Positions 6,360 to 15,871 of a DNA stretch of 20,352 bases are shown piece after piece (position 1 is the stretch's first letter; every line of letters starts with the position of its first letter). This stretch comes from an uncultured Collinsella sp. (GTDB lineage: Bacteria > Actinomycetota > Coriobacteriia > Coriobacteriales > Coriobacteriaceae): contig UQHZ01000027.1 in assembly GCA_900541055.1 (NCBI GenBank), forward strand, positions 1 to 20,352. The letters run 5' to 3'. The notes below the pieces were generated by a model that ran no database searches, was not told the origin of the DNA, and was given only the letters and a program-made list of their open reading frames with translations. A program made the translations under genes and the position numbers.

Positions 6360-7163
6360 GTGGAAATTTTTGAAAAGCTGCCTGATGAGATTAATCATCT
6401 GGTCAGCGAGTTCAGCTCCACCCCTGTCGTGGGCGATCTGAGCTGCGGCATCACGCAGTACTCGTTTTGGCTGATCGTCTCCACGATCGTGCTCCTGATC
6501 GTCCTGGCCGTGTTCAAGAAGAAGCAGACCCTGGTTCCCAAGGGCTTCTTCGTCAACGGTTTCGAGTACATCATCGAGTACGTCGAGAACGATATCGGCA
6601 AGGGCGTCGTGGGTGAGAACTGGAAGAAGCACTTCCCGTTCCTGTGCTCGCTTTTCCTGTTCATCCTGATCAACAACATGATCGGCCTGATTCCGGGAAT
6701 GAAGCCCGGCACCGGCGCAATCGGCTCCACCGCCGCGCTCGCCATCTTCGCCTTCGTGTACTTCATCTACTACGGATGCAAGGCTCACGGCGTGATCGGC
6801 TACATCAAGAGCCTCGCTCCGCAGGGCGTGAGCTTCCCGATGAACGTGCTCGTGTGGGTCGTCGAGCTTTTCTCGACCTTCCTGCGCCTCATCACGCTCG
6901 CCGTCCGTCTGTTCTGCAACATGTTCGCAGGACACGTGGTCATGGGCTCGTTCGCCATCATGGCGAGCATGTTCATGCAGCCGCTGCTTCAGCAGGTTTC
7001 CGCGGCCCACGCCGTCGGCGCCCTGCCTTCGCTGGCCTGGCTTGCCATTCTCATCCTGATCTATGCGATCGAGCTTGTGGTCGGCGCCATCCAGGCTTAC
7101 GTCTTCACGGTCCTTACCGCCGTGTATGTCTCCGAGGCAGAGGAGGTCGCGGAGGAGGAGTAG
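6360..7163 (+). CDS. atpB: F-type ATP synthase subunit a
   Basis: Subunit a forms the proton half-channels beside the c-ring in the membrane. The 267-residue protein has several membrane segments (about 34-52, 93-113, 121-140, 161-184, 192-211, 225-255). The essential arginine is Arg183 in LAVRLFCNMFAGH, and Gln245 lies in VGAIQAYVFTVLTAVYV. The C-terminus is acidic (SEAEEVAEEE). The start is GTG at 6360 behind GAAAGGTAAG. The following gap of 124 bp before atpE is the only large gap inside the operon. Confidence 0.95.
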   Translation: MEIFEKLPDEINHLVSEFSSTPVVGDLSCGITQYSFWLIVSTIVLLIVLAVFKKKQTLVPKGFFVNGFEYIIEYVENDIGKGVVGENWKKHFPFLCSLFLFILINNMIGLIPGMKPGTGAIGSTAALAIFAFVYFIYYGCKAHGVIGYIKSLAPQGVSFPMNVLVWVVELFSTFLRLITLAVRLFCNMFAGHVVMGSFAIMASMFMQPLLQQVSAAHAVGALPSLAWLAILILIYAIELVVGAIQAYVFTVLTAVYVSEAEEVAEEE

Positions 7164-7204
7164 TCTTCCGTTCGCGCCTTAAAGGTAAGGCAATTCGTTA
7201 AACC

Positions 7205-7232
7205 GCCGGTGCCCGTACCCATGGAGCCCGGC
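7205..7232 (+). other. Possible hairpin in the atpB-atpE gap
   Basis: GCCGG (7205-7209) can pair with CCGGC (7228-7232) around an 18-nt loop within the 124-bp atpB-atpE spacer. There is no T-run. It could mark an mRNA processing or stability point in front of atpE, whose product is needed in many copies. The stem is short and the proposal is speculative. Confidence 0.2.
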
Positions 7233-7287
7233 AGTTATAAAAAGGTTATCCTGCGTGAAATAAGACACGCACGACAAAGGAGGAATC

Positions 7288-7482
7288 GTGGGAGTTATCG
7301 GTTACGGTCTCGGTGTTATCGGCGCTGGTCTTGCTATCGGCCTGTCTGCTCTGGGTGCTACGGGTGCTATGGCCCGTCAGCCTGAGGTCCAGGGCCGCGT
7401 GTTCACCGTCTTCATCATGGGCTCCGCTTTCGGCGAGGCTCTGGCTCTGATCGGCTTCGTTGTCGCGCTGATCGTTAAATAG
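7288..7482 (+). CDS. atpE: F-type ATP synthase subunit c
   Basis: Subunit c forms the rotating membrane ring. The 64-residue protein is two hydrophobic helices joined by the polar loop ARQPE (29-33). Helix 1 carries the glycine pattern GLGVIGAGLAIGL, and helix 2 the ion-binding Glu50 in GSAFGEALALIG. No glutamine in helix 1 and no Ser/Thr after Glu50 are seen, so the sodium-binding signature is absent and proton coupling is likely. It is slightly shorter than the usual 70-90 residues. The ribosome site AAAGGAGG (7276-7283), 4 nt before GTG, is the best in the operon, consistent with high demand for c. Confidence 0.95.
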   Translation: MGVIGYGLGVIGAGLAIGLSALGATGAMARQPEVQGRVFTVFIMGSAFGEALALIGFVVALIVK

Positions 7483-7497
7483 CACGGAGCGTCAAGT

Positions 7498-8100
7498 ATG
7501 AATCTTTCATCCCAGAAGAGCGCGATCGCACTCTCCGCGTCCGCGGCCGCGCTGCTCATGCCGGTTTCCGCGTTCGCCGAGGACGGCGCCGCCGGTGCGG
7601 ACATCCTCATCCCTAAGATGGCGGAGTTCATCCCGGCGCTTATCGCCTTCCTGATTATCTGGATCGTGCTGGCCAAGGTCGCCCTGCCGGGCATCATGAA
7701 AACCATGGAGGAGCGCGGCAAGAAGATCGAGGAGAGCCTCGACGAGGCCGAGAAGACCAAGCAGGAGGCTATCGCCAAGCGCGCTGAGTCCGACTCGATC
7801 GTCACCGACGCCCGTCGTCAGGCTGCCGACATCGTTCTCGAGGCCCGTAAGGACGCCGAGTCCGAGCGTGCCCGTATCATCGAGGCTGCTCACAAGGAGG
7901 CCGAGGAGATCATCGCCAAGGCCCATACGACCGTCGAGGACGAGCGCAAGTCCATCTACGCCGGTGCCGCGAGCTCCATCGCCGACCTGTCCGTTGCCGT
8001 CGCCACCAAGATCGTGGGCGAGGCACTCGAGGACGATGCCGAGCAGAAGAAGCTCATCGAGCGCTACATCCAGGAAGCAGGTAGCCTGAATGCCGACTAG
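7498..8100 (+). CDS. atpF: F-type ATP synthase subunit b, with signal-peptide-like N-terminus
   Basis: Subunit b is the peripheral stalk linking the membrane sector to F1. The 200-residue protein has a membrane helix at about 43-63 (EFIPALIAFLIIWIVLAKVA), then a long charged helix (about 68-155) typical of the b dimer coiled coil, ending with a delta-binding region. In front of the membrane helix, residues 1-27 look like a signal peptide: a basic start, hydrophobic core ALSASAAALLMP and a likely cleavage AFA|ED. This is longer than the standard b N-terminus, which begins just before the membrane helix. The start is ATG 7498 behind CGGAG. The end overlaps atpH by 11 nt. Confidence 0.93.
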   Translation: MNLSSQKSAIALSASAAALLMPVSAFAEDGAAGADILIPKMAEFIPALIAFLIIWIVLAKVALPGIMKTMEERGKKIEESLDEAEKTKQEAIAKRAESDSIVTDARRQAADIVLEARKDAESERARIIEAAHKEAEEIIAKAHTTVEDERKSIYAGAASSIADLSVAVATKIVGEALEDDAEQKKLIERYIQEAGSLNAD

Positions 8101-8566
8101 CCGCTATCAGGACAAGGTGCTCGAGACCTACGCGCGTTCCCTTTTGGAAGCCGCCAAGGCCGAGAACCATGTGTTCGAGGACCTCGAGATGATCGAGCGC
8201 TTGGCTTCTGCCAGCCCCGAGATCATCGCCGTGCTCGACACCATGTCCAAGCGCGACCAGCTCGACCTTCTTCCCAAGGTGGCAGCTGCCTTTAAGTATG
8301 TTGCCGAGGAAGACGAGGATGTAGTGGGCGTGACCGTCACCACGGCGATCCCGCTCGACGACGAGCTGCGTCAAACCATCACTAAGAAATGCGAGCAGGA
8401 CTTCGGCCGCAAGGTATTCCTTATCGAGCAGGTCGACCCGTCTATCGTGGGCGGCCTGGTGCTCGAGGCCCGCGGCGAGCGTCGTGACATTTCCGTCAAG
8501 ACGCAGCTGCGCATCGCGCAGGAGACCCTCGCAAACTCTGCTAATTCGTACGGAGGTGAAGCCTAA
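8090..8566 (+). CDS. atpH: F-type ATP synthase subunit delta
   Basis: Delta joins the b stalk to the top of F1. The 158-residue protein begins like the family (YARSLLEAAKAEN) and ends with the signature VDPSIVGGLVLEARGERRD followed by DISVKTQLRI. It is a little short against the usual ~175-180 residues. Its ATG lies inside the end of atpF (11-nt overlap), and its TAA shares one base with the atpA start (TAATG), so translational coupling on both sides is likely. Confidence 0.93.
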   Translation: MPTSRYQDKVLETYARSLLEAAKAENHVFEDLEMIERLASASPEIIAVLDTMSKRDQLDLLPKVAAAFKYVAEEDEDVVGVTVTTAIPLDDELRQTITKKCEQDFGRKVFLIEQVDPSIVGGLVLEARGERRDISVKTQLRIAQETLANSANSYGGEA

Positions 8567-10164
8567 TGTCCGAAACCCTCAATGCCCAGGATATCGCCAA
8601 GAAACTGCAGGAGCAGCTCACGAGCCTCTCCGCGACGGTCGATACGCATGAGGTTTCAACGGTCGACGAGGTAGGCGACGGCATCGCGCGCGTCTCCGGC
8701 CTCAAGAGCGCCATGGCAGGCGAGCTTCTGGAGTTCAAGAGCTCCGATACCGGTGAGACCGTCTTCGGCCTTGCCCAGAACCTTGACCGTGACGAGGTCG
8801 GCGCCGTTCTGTTCGGTGCCGTCGACTCCATCAAGGAAGGCGACGAGTGCCGCACCACTGGCCGCGTTATGGATATCCCCGTGAGCCGTGCCATGCTCGG
8901 CCGCGTCGTCAATCCGCTCGGCCAGCCCATCGACGGCCTGGGCGACATCGTCGCTACGCACCGTCGCCCCATCGAGTTCAAGGCTCCCGGCGTCATCGAT
9001 CGTACCCCGGTGTGCGAGCCGGTTCAGACCGGTCTGCTCGCTATCGACTCCATGGTGCCTATTGGCCGCGGTCAGCGTGAGCTCATCATCGGTGACCGTA
9101 AGACCGGTAAGACCGCCATCGCCATCGACGCTATCCTCAACCAGCGCGGCAAGGGCATGGTCTGCATCTATGTCGCCATCGGCCAGAAGGCCTCCACGGT
9201 TGCCAACATCCGCGAGACCCTCGCTCAGCACGGTGCGCTCGACTACACCATCATCGTTTCGGCCACCGCTGCCGATTCCGCCCCTATGCAGTACATCGCG
9301 CCTATGGCCGGTGCCGCTATTGGCGAGTTCTTTATGTACAACGGCGAGGACGGCAAGCCCGCCAGCGAGACCAACCCCGGCGGCCACGTGCTCGTCATCT
9401 ACGACGACCTGTCCAAGCAGGCTGTGGCCTACCGTCAGATGTCGCTGACGCTGCATCGTCCGCCTGGACGCGAGGCCTATCCTGGCGACATCTTCTACCT
9501 GCACTCTCGTCTGCTCGAGCGTGCCGTCAAGATGTCCAAGAAGAACGGTTACGGCTCCATGACGGCACTGCCGATCATCGAGACCCAGGACGGCGACGTC
9601 TCGGCCTACATTCCGACCAACGTCATTTCCATTACCGATGGTCAGATCTACCTGCAGTCCGAGCTCTTCTTCCAGGGTCAGCGCCCGGCAGTCGACGTGG
9701 GTATCTCCGTGTCCCGCGTCGGTGGCGATGCGCAGACCAAGGCCATGAAGCAGGTCGCCGGCAACCTCCGTCTGGACCTCGCTTCCTATCAGGAGCTCGC
9801 TGGCTTTACGCAGTTCGGCTCCGACCTCGACGAGGCTACTCAGAAGCAGCTGACCCACGGTGCTCGCATGACCGAGCTCCTGAAGCAGCCGCGTTACAAG
9901 CCGTTTGAGGTTGGCGAGCAGATCGTTACGCTGTTCGCTGGCAACGAGGGCTTCCTGGATGACCTGGAGATCGCCGACGTGCTGCCTTTCCGTGCCGAGC
10001 TCATCGAGTACATGGACAATGGCTTTGGTTCGCTGCTCGACAAGGTTCGCGCCAAGAAGATCGATGATGACACCAAGGCTGAGCTCTTGCGCGTCATCGG
10101 CGACTTCAAGCAGCAGTTCATGGCCAAGCACCATTCGGATGTTTCTGGATCAGAGGAGAACTAA
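8566..10164 (+). CDS. atpA: F-type ATP synthase subunit alpha
   Basis: Alpha is the non-catalytic nucleotide-binding subunit of F1. The 532-residue protein has Walker A GDRKTGKT (176-183), the segment VIYDDLSKQAVAYRQMSL, RPPGREAYPGDIFYLHSRLLERA and the arginine-finger motif GISVSRVGGDAQ. Its N-terminal helix for delta binding is intact. A short insertion, about residues 261-271 (EDGKPASETNP), lies just before the Walker B strand; most homologues run directly from the MYNG-equivalent into GxHxLxIYDD. The ribosome site is CGGAGGTGAA (8551-8560), and the start overlaps the atpH stop by one base. Confidence 0.97.
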   Translation: MSETLNAQDIAKKLQEQLTSLSATVDTHEVSTVDEVGDGIARVSGLKSAMAGELLEFKSSDTGETVFGLAQNLDRDEVGAVLFGAVDSIKEGDECRTTGRVMDIPVSRAMLGRVVNPLGQPIDGLGDIVATHRRPIEFKAPGVIDRTPVCEPVQTGLLAIDSMVPIGRGQRELIIGDRKTGKTAIAIDAILNQRGKGMVCIYVAIGQKASTVANIRETLAQHGALDYTIIVSATAADSAPMQYIAPMAGAAIGEFFMYNGEDGKPASETNPGGHVLVIYDDLSKQAVAYRQMSLTLHRPPGREAYPGDIFYLHSRLLERAVKMSKKNGYGSMTALPIIETQDGDVSAYIPTNVISITDGQIYLQSELFFQGQRPAVDVGISVSRVGGDAQTKAMKQVAGNLRLDLASYQELAGFTQFGSDLDEATQKQLTHGARMTELLKQPRYKPFEVGEQIVTLFAGNEGFLDDLEIADVLPFRAELIEYMDNGFGSLLDKVRAKKIDDDTKAELLRVIGDFKQQFMAKHHSDVSGSEEN

Positions 10165-10169
10165 GCCCC

Positions 10170-11077
10170 ATGGCCAACCTTCGCGACATTAAGAAGCGAA
10201 TCTCCTCGGTTACCACGACCAAGCAGATCACGCGCACGATGGAGATGGTCTCTACGGCCAAGATTCGTCGTGCCCTCGATCGCTCCAAGCAGGCCGAGCC
10301 CTATAAGGAGGCGCTGACCGACGTCATGTTGACGGTCGCCGGCGACGCCTCCTGTTCGGGCACCGATCCCATGCTGCAGAAGCATGAGAGCGTCAAGCAT
10401 GGCCTGATTGTCGTTATTGCCTCGGACCGCGGCCTTGCCGGCGGTTTCAATACGACGGTGGAGCGCACGGCCGAAAAGCTCGCCGCTTCTTGGGCGAACG
10501 ACGGCATCGAATGCGAGATCATCGCGTGCGGGCGTAAGCCGGCCACGTATTTCCGTGACCGCGCAAACGTTGTCATGCACTTTGAGGGCAACTCCTCTGA
10601 GCCCGATTTCAATCAGGCCCGCATGATCTCCTCTCATATCTGCGATGCGTATCGTGCCGGTGAGCTTGACCGTGTCGAGCTTGTCTACCACCACGCCAAG
10701 AACCGCGTGGATCAGGAGCTTCGCGTCGAGCATCTGTTGCCGCTCGACCCCGAGATGATCGCTATGGCCCACGGTCCGCGTAAGAACGAGACCGACGCCC
10801 CTAAGCGCATCTCGTCCACGTTCGAGTTCGTGCCCTCTCCCGAGCATGTTCTCGGCAAGCTTGTGCCGTCTTATATCCTGACGGTCATCTACCAGGCCCT
10901 GATCGATTCGGCGGCTGCCGAGCAGGGTGCACGCCGCAAGGCCATGCACTCCGCGACGGAAAACGCCACCGCGATCATCTCGACCCTTACCCGCACGTAT
11001 AGTCGCGTGCGCCAGGCTTCGATCACGACCGAGATTAACGAGATCGTCGGCGGAGCCTCAGCATTGGAGGAACAGTA

Positions 11078-11078
<1 letters not shown>
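10170..11078 (+). CDS. atpG: F-type ATP synthase subunit gamma
   Basis: Gamma is the central rotating shaft of F1. The 302-residue protein has the two diagnostic ends: the N-terminal helix IKKRISSVTTTKQITRTMEM with MVSTAKIRRA, and the C-terminal helix with EINEIVGGASALEE. SDRGLAGGFN marks the first strand region of the globular domain. The gap after atpA is 5 nt, the ribosome site GAGGAG lies at the end of atpA, and its TAA shares one base with the atpD ATG. Length is normal, and nothing unusual was seen. Confidence 0.96.
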
Positions 11079-12532
<1,454 letters not shown>

Positions 12533-12535
12533 GTT

Positions 12536-12928
12536 ATGCGTATCCGCATCGTGTGCCCCGTGAGCTGCGCCTATGAGGGCGACGCTGCGTTTGTGTCGAT
12601 TCCGTCCACGGATGGCGAGTTTGGCGTTCTGCCTGCTCACTCCAGCGAGATCTGCACGATCGACCGCGGTTACGTTCGCGTTTCCGATAAGGCCATGGGC
12701 ACTGTCGACCACACGTTTGCCGTGGCCGGCGGCTATGCCCAGGTTGCGGACGATGTCGTGACCGTTCTCGCCGAGCGCGCTTGCGATTTGGCGACCGTCG
12801 ATGCCGACAAGCTTAAAGCTGATATTCAAGGTTTTGAAGAGAAGCTGGGTAATTTGTCGGAGGATGATGCACGCCGCGCCTACCTCTATAATGAAATCGC
12901 ATGGTGTAAGCTCAAGCTTGCCCAATAG
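12536..12928 (+). CDS. atpC: F-type ATP synthase subunit epsilon
   Basis: Epsilon binds gamma and the c-ring and regulates ATP hydrolysis. The 130-residue protein has the N-terminal beta sandwich (CPVSCAYEGDAAFVSIPS, then GEFGVLPAHS, then FAVAGGYAQV) and a C-terminal helical hairpin (DADKLKADIQGFEEKLGNL, then DDARRAYLYNEIAWCKLKLA). It starts 3 nt after atpD and ends the operon; the terminator at 12965-13003 follows. Length is typical. Confidence 0.93.
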   Translation: MRIRIVCPVSCAYEGDAAFVSIPSTDGEFGVLPAHSSEICTIDRGYVRVSDKAMGTVDHTFAVAGGYAQVADDVVTVLAERACDLATVDADKLKADIQGFEEKLGNLSEDDARRAYLYNEIAWCKLKLAQ

Positions 12929-12964
12929 TCAAACGATTTAGCGTTCGACCATTTGCGAACACAT

Positions 12965-13003
12965 CATGCCCGGGATGGCCCAGCCACCCCGGGCATGCTT
13001 TTT
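12965..13003 (+). terminator. Intrinsic terminator of the ATP synthase operon
   Basis: CATGCCCGGG (12965-12974) pairs perfectly with CCCGGGCATG (12988-12997), followed by CTTTTT. This is a strong factor-independent terminator 36 nt after the atpC stop. It ends only 13 bp before the murA start, so murA either depends on readthrough or has a promoter overlapping this region. Confidence 0.9.
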
Positions 13004-13016
13004 GAAAGGGTAGACC

Positions 13017-14300
13017 TTGGATATTATCCGCGTTGAGGGTGGCCACGCCATCGGAGGCTCCGTGCCCGTTTCGGGCGCCAAGAACTCCGCACTCAAACTC
13101 ATGGCGGCAACGCTTCTGGCGCCGGGCAAGACGACGCTGCAGAACGTGCCCGATATTTCCGATGTCCACGTGATGGGCAAGGTGCTCAAGGGCATGGGCG
13201 CTACGATCGATGTTCTCGACGAGCACACGCTCGAGATTGATACCTCTCAGGTCGATTCTTGGGAGGCCCCCTACGAGCTCGTTGCCAAGATGCGTGCTTC
13301 CACCGCCGTCATGGGACCCCTGCTGGGTCGCTTCCATCGCGCCAAGATTGCCATGCCGGGCGGCTGCAACCTGGGTGCTCGCAAGATCGATATGCACATT
13401 CTTGGTCTTGAGGCCCTGGGCGTTGAGTTCGATACCGCCCACGGTTACATCAACGCTAATGCGCCCCAAGGTCTGCTCGGTACCACCGTCACGCTCGAGT
13501 TCGCCAGCGTCGGTGCGACCGAGAACCTCATCATGGCCTCTGTGCGCGCACAGGGCACCACGGTTATCGATAATGCCGCCCGCGAGCCCGAGATCGTCGA
13601 TCTCGCTAACATGCTCAACGAGATGGGCGCCAAGATTGTTGGCGCCGGTACGCCCGTCGTGACTATCGAAGGCGTGGAAGAGCTCCATCCCGTTACCCAT
13701 CGCGTGGTGGGCGACCGCATCGAGGCCGGTACCTTTATCGTTGCCGGTGCGTTGATGGCCGACGATCGCGGTGTCGACGTCACGGGTTTTTGCCCCATTC
13801 ACTTGGGCATGGTGCTCAAGAAGATGGAGCTCATGGGTATCGACTGCGAGCGCGTCGAAGATGGCGTCCATGTGAACCGTGCCGAGCGTATCAAGCCGGT
13901 CGACATCCAGACGCTTCCGTTCCCCGGTTTCCCGACCGACATGCAGGCGCAGATTATGGTGCTCTCCGCCCTTGCCGACGGCAGTTCCGTTATTACCGAG
14001 AACATCTTCGAGAATCGCTTTATGTTTGCCTCTGAGCTGGTGCGCATGGGTGCCGACATTCGTATCGAGAGTCATCATGCCATGATTCATGGCGTCAAGG
14101 GCTTCTCGGGTGCACAGGTTACCTCGCCCGATCTGCGTGGCGGAGCGGCCCTCGTCGTAGCGGGCTTGATCGCCGACGGGACGACCGAGGTTTCGGCCAT
14201 TCATCACATCAAGCGCGGCTACGAGCAGTTTGTCGAAAAGCTGCAGGCGCTCGGCGCGCATGTCGAGCATGCTACCGTCCCCGATCCCGTCATCTACTAA
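13017..14300 (+). CDS. murA: UDP-N-acetylglucosamine 1-carboxyvinyltransferase
   Basis: MurA transfers enolpyruvate from PEP to UDP-GlcNAc, the committed step of peptidoglycan precursor synthesis in the cytoplasm. The 427-residue protein shows GSVPVSGAKNSALKLMAATL (14-33), RASTAVMGPLLGR (93-105), the catalytic Cys117 in PGGCNLGARKIDMH, PFPGFPTDMQAQ with Asp308, and DLRGGAALVVAGLI with Arg373. Cys117 is the residue targeted by fosfomycin; an aspartate here would mean resistance, and it is cysteine. The start is TTG at 13017 behind GAAAGGG; no ATG or GTG fits, and translation begins as in homologues (DIIRVEGG). It is co-oriented with the LCP gene 12 nt downstream. Confidence 0.95.
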   Translation: MDIIRVEGGHAIGGSVPVSGAKNSALKLMAATLLAPGKTTLQNVPDISDVHVMGKVLKGMGATIDVLDEHTLEIDTSQVDSWEAPYELVAKMRASTAVMGPLLGRFHRAKIAMPGGCNLGARKIDMHILGLEALGVEFDTAHGYINANAPQGLLGTTVTLEFASVGATENLIMASVRAQGTTVIDNAAREPEIVDLANMLNEMGAKIVGAGTPVVTIEGVEELHPVTHRVVGDRIEAGTFIVAGALMADDRGVDVTGFCPIHLGMVLKKMELMGIDCERVEDGVHVNRAERIKPVDIQTLPFPGFPTDMQAQIMVLSALADGSSVITENIFENRFMFASELVRMGADIRIESHHAMIHGVKGFSGAQVTSPDLRGGAALVVAGLIADGTTEVSAIHHIKRGYEQFVEKLQALGAHVEHATVPDPVIY

Positions 14301-14312
14301 TACAGGTTGCCT

Positions 14313-15542
14313 ATGTTTAATAAAAAGCCCCTCGCGGATACCACCGCCCGAAGACCCTCAACTGGTGCGCAGGCCAAGATCTACAGTCGCGATAACGTGG
14401 CTCGCTATTCCGAGCGCGCTCGCCAACGTCGTCGTAGCCACACGATTCGTCACGTCGCGCTCATTGTCGTGCTTGGCGTGCTGCTGAGTGCCACTACCGC
14501 TGCCGGCCTGTGGTTTGCCACCATTATGGGCAAGCTCGGCGATTCTAATGTCATTACCGACAATCTGCGTCGGGTTCTGGTTGACACCGATGAGGCAAAG
14601 GATCCGTTCTACGTGCTGCTTCTTGGCACCGACGGCCGTCCGGGCGAGGATACGTATCGTGCCGACTCGATTATCCTGGCACGCATCGACCCCACGCAAA
14701 AGCAGGCGACGCTCATTTCCGTTCCGCGCGACACCAAGGTCGAGTACAAGGGCGAGACCATGAAGATCAACGCCTGCCATACCGTTGGCGGCGCCGAGGC
14801 CATGGTCGAGGCGGTCAACGAGCTGTGCGGTGTTCAGATTTCCCACTATGCCGAGGTCAGCTTCGACGGTATGCAGGCGCTGATTGATTCGGTTGGCGGT
14901 ATCGACATTAACGCAACCGATGATGTTGACGACCCCGAGCACCTGGATATTAAGATTACCGCTGGCCAGCAGCATATGGACGGTGCCACCGCCCTTACCT
15001 ATGCCCGCTGCCGCTACACCTATGCCGACGGCGATTACACGCGCATGCGCCACCAGCGTCAGGTGCTCGGCGCCCTTGCCAACCAGATTCTCAATAACTT
15101 CGATGCCACGAAGATCTTTGGCCTGGTTAATTCGCTGTCCGATATGCTCGTAACCGATATGAGCGTTCAGGATATCGTGGCTACGGTCAACGCCATGCGC
15201 GGTACGGATGTCGACGGTATCTACTCGGCCAACCTGCCCTCGTATGCCGACGACAGCACCATGATCGACGGTGTGAGCTACGTCTTTGTCTACGAGGACG
15301 AGCTCAAGGAAATGATGGAGCGCGTCGATGCCGGCAAGGATCCCAAGGGTCCCAACACCATGGGTCTTTCCGACGGTTCCAGCTCTACGATCGGCGACCT
15401 GAACAACAACACGTCTGACGACTACGCAAACGGTACCGCAACCTCATCGGTCAGCTCTGACGATTCCGATGACTCAAGCGATTCAAGCGATTCGGACTAC
15501 TACGAAGAGCCCACCGGCGACGGCAACGGCTACTCCTACTAG
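14313..15542 (+). CDS. LytR-CpsA-Psr family wall-polymer ligase
   Basis: LCP proteins move undecaprenyl-linked glycopolymers onto peptidoglycan at the outer membrane face. The 409-residue protein has a basic cytoplasmic N-terminus (1-47, rich in Arg), one membrane helix (48-71) and an extracellular LCP domain (about 98-275). That domain shows LLLGTDGRPGEDTYRADSII (102-121) with the phosphate/metal residues, ISVPRDTKV (135-143) and the arginine-rich motif ARCRYTYADGDYTRMRHQRQ (231-250). The last ~65 residues are a low-complexity Ser/Asp/Asn tail ending in DGNGYSY. The start is ATG 14313 behind ACAGG; a TTG at 14307 is less likely. The pairing with murA suggests a cell-envelope operon. The exact polymer substrate is unknown. 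Confidence 0.9.
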   Translation: MFNKKPLADTTARRPSTGAQAKIYSRDNVARYSERARQRRRSHTIRHVALIVVLGVLLSATTAAGLWFATIMGKLGDSNVITDNLRRVLVDTDEAKDPFYVLLLGTDGRPGEDTYRADSIILARIDPTQKQATLISVPRDTKVEYKGETMKINACHTVGGAEAMVEAVNELCGVQISHYAEVSFDGMQALIDSVGGIDINATDDVDDPEHLDIKITAGQQHMDGATALTYARCRYTYADGDYTRMRHQRQVLGALANQILNNFDATKIFGLVNSLSDMLVTDMSVQDIVATVNAMRGTDVDGIYSANLPSYADDSTMIDGVSYVFVYEDELKEMMERVDAGKDPKGPNTMGLSDGSSSTIGDLNNNTSDDYANGTATSSVSSDDSDDSSDSSDSDYYEEPTGDGNGYSY

Positions 15543-15543
15543 T

Positions 15544-15567
15544 TCCGCCGTTCTACCGAACGGCGGA
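15544..15567 (+). other. Hairpin just after the LCP gene stop
   Basis: TCCGCCGTTC (15544-15553) pairs perfectly over 10 bp with GAACGGCGGA (15558-15567) around a TACC loop. There is no T-run, so it is not a terminator by itself. It could protect the mRNA 3' end; the intrinsic terminator lies 44 bp further on. Confidence 0.4.
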
Positions 15568-15581
15568 CCGGCCGACGCTGC

Positions 15582-15681
15582 GCGCCGCCCAAGGCGACAA
15601 TTTGTCATTCAAAAGGCAGGGCATGACCAGAAGGTCAATGCCCTGCCTTTTTCATGCCAACTTGTCCGCCTTGGGCGGCGC
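15582..15681. repeat. Long inverted repeat enclosing a terminator
   Basis: GCGCCGCCCAAGGCG (15582-15596) is an exact inverted copy of CGCCTTGGGCGGCGC (15667-15681). With a one-base bulge the pairing extends into ACAA/TTGT, for about 19 bp. The terminator hairpin at 15611-15652 sits in the centre. The result is a nested, nearly symmetrical structure of about 100 bp. It may be the body of a palindromic mobile repeat that has brought, or landed on, a terminator. Confidence 0.6.
15611..15652. terminator. Intrinsic terminator of murA-LCP operon
   Basis: GGCAGGGCATGACC (15615-15628), loop AGAA, and GGTCAATGCCCTGCC (15633-15647) form a long GC-rich stem with one bulged base, followed by TTTTT and preceded by AAAA. 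It is 68 nt after the LCP stop. The flanking A- and T-runs make it potentially bidirectional. Its GACC-AGAA-GGTC top equals that of the terminator at 15-46. Confidence 0.9.
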
Positions 15682-15693
15682 TCGCTGACGTTG

Positions 15694-15832
15694 GCTCAAC
15701 CTGCGATGCTGTGTAGTGGTAGTCATCGGGGACGTTCTTAAACGACTAGTCAAAGGGGACACTCTTGCGGCACTTGACACTTGGCACTTGGGGACGTTCC
15801 TTTTGTGCCGGCAGTTTGGGACACTCCTTGCG
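15694..15832. repeat. Cluster of four GGGAC boxes (REP-like remnant)
   Basis: GCTCAACCTGCG and GTAGTCATCGGGGACGTTCT match the module at 129-180. Four boxes follow: GGGGACGTTCTTA (15728), GGGGACACTCTTGCG (15755), GGGGACGTTCCTTTTGTG (15790) and TGGGACACTCCTTGCG (15817). They alternate GACGTTC and GACACTC cores, with CACTTG-type direct repeats between (15771-15790). No coding frame is convincing. Such boxes resemble termini recognised by REP-associated IS200-like transposases. The link is inference. Confidence 0.55.
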
Positions 15833-15871
15833 TTAAGAGGCTGGCGTGCGTCAACCTGTTCACATTGCAGC

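Noticed and set aside
8656..10134. Long - strand frame opposite atpA
   Set aside because: Antisense shadow of a universally conserved gene with no domain pattern.
12912..14270. Long - strand frame opposite murA
   Set aside because: It overlaps murA and the operon terminator, has no ribosome site, and its content is repetitive shadow composition.
15728..15832. CRISPR-like array
   Set aside because: The four GGGAC boxes are short, of two types, unevenly spaced and without equal-length spacers; no cas genes are present.
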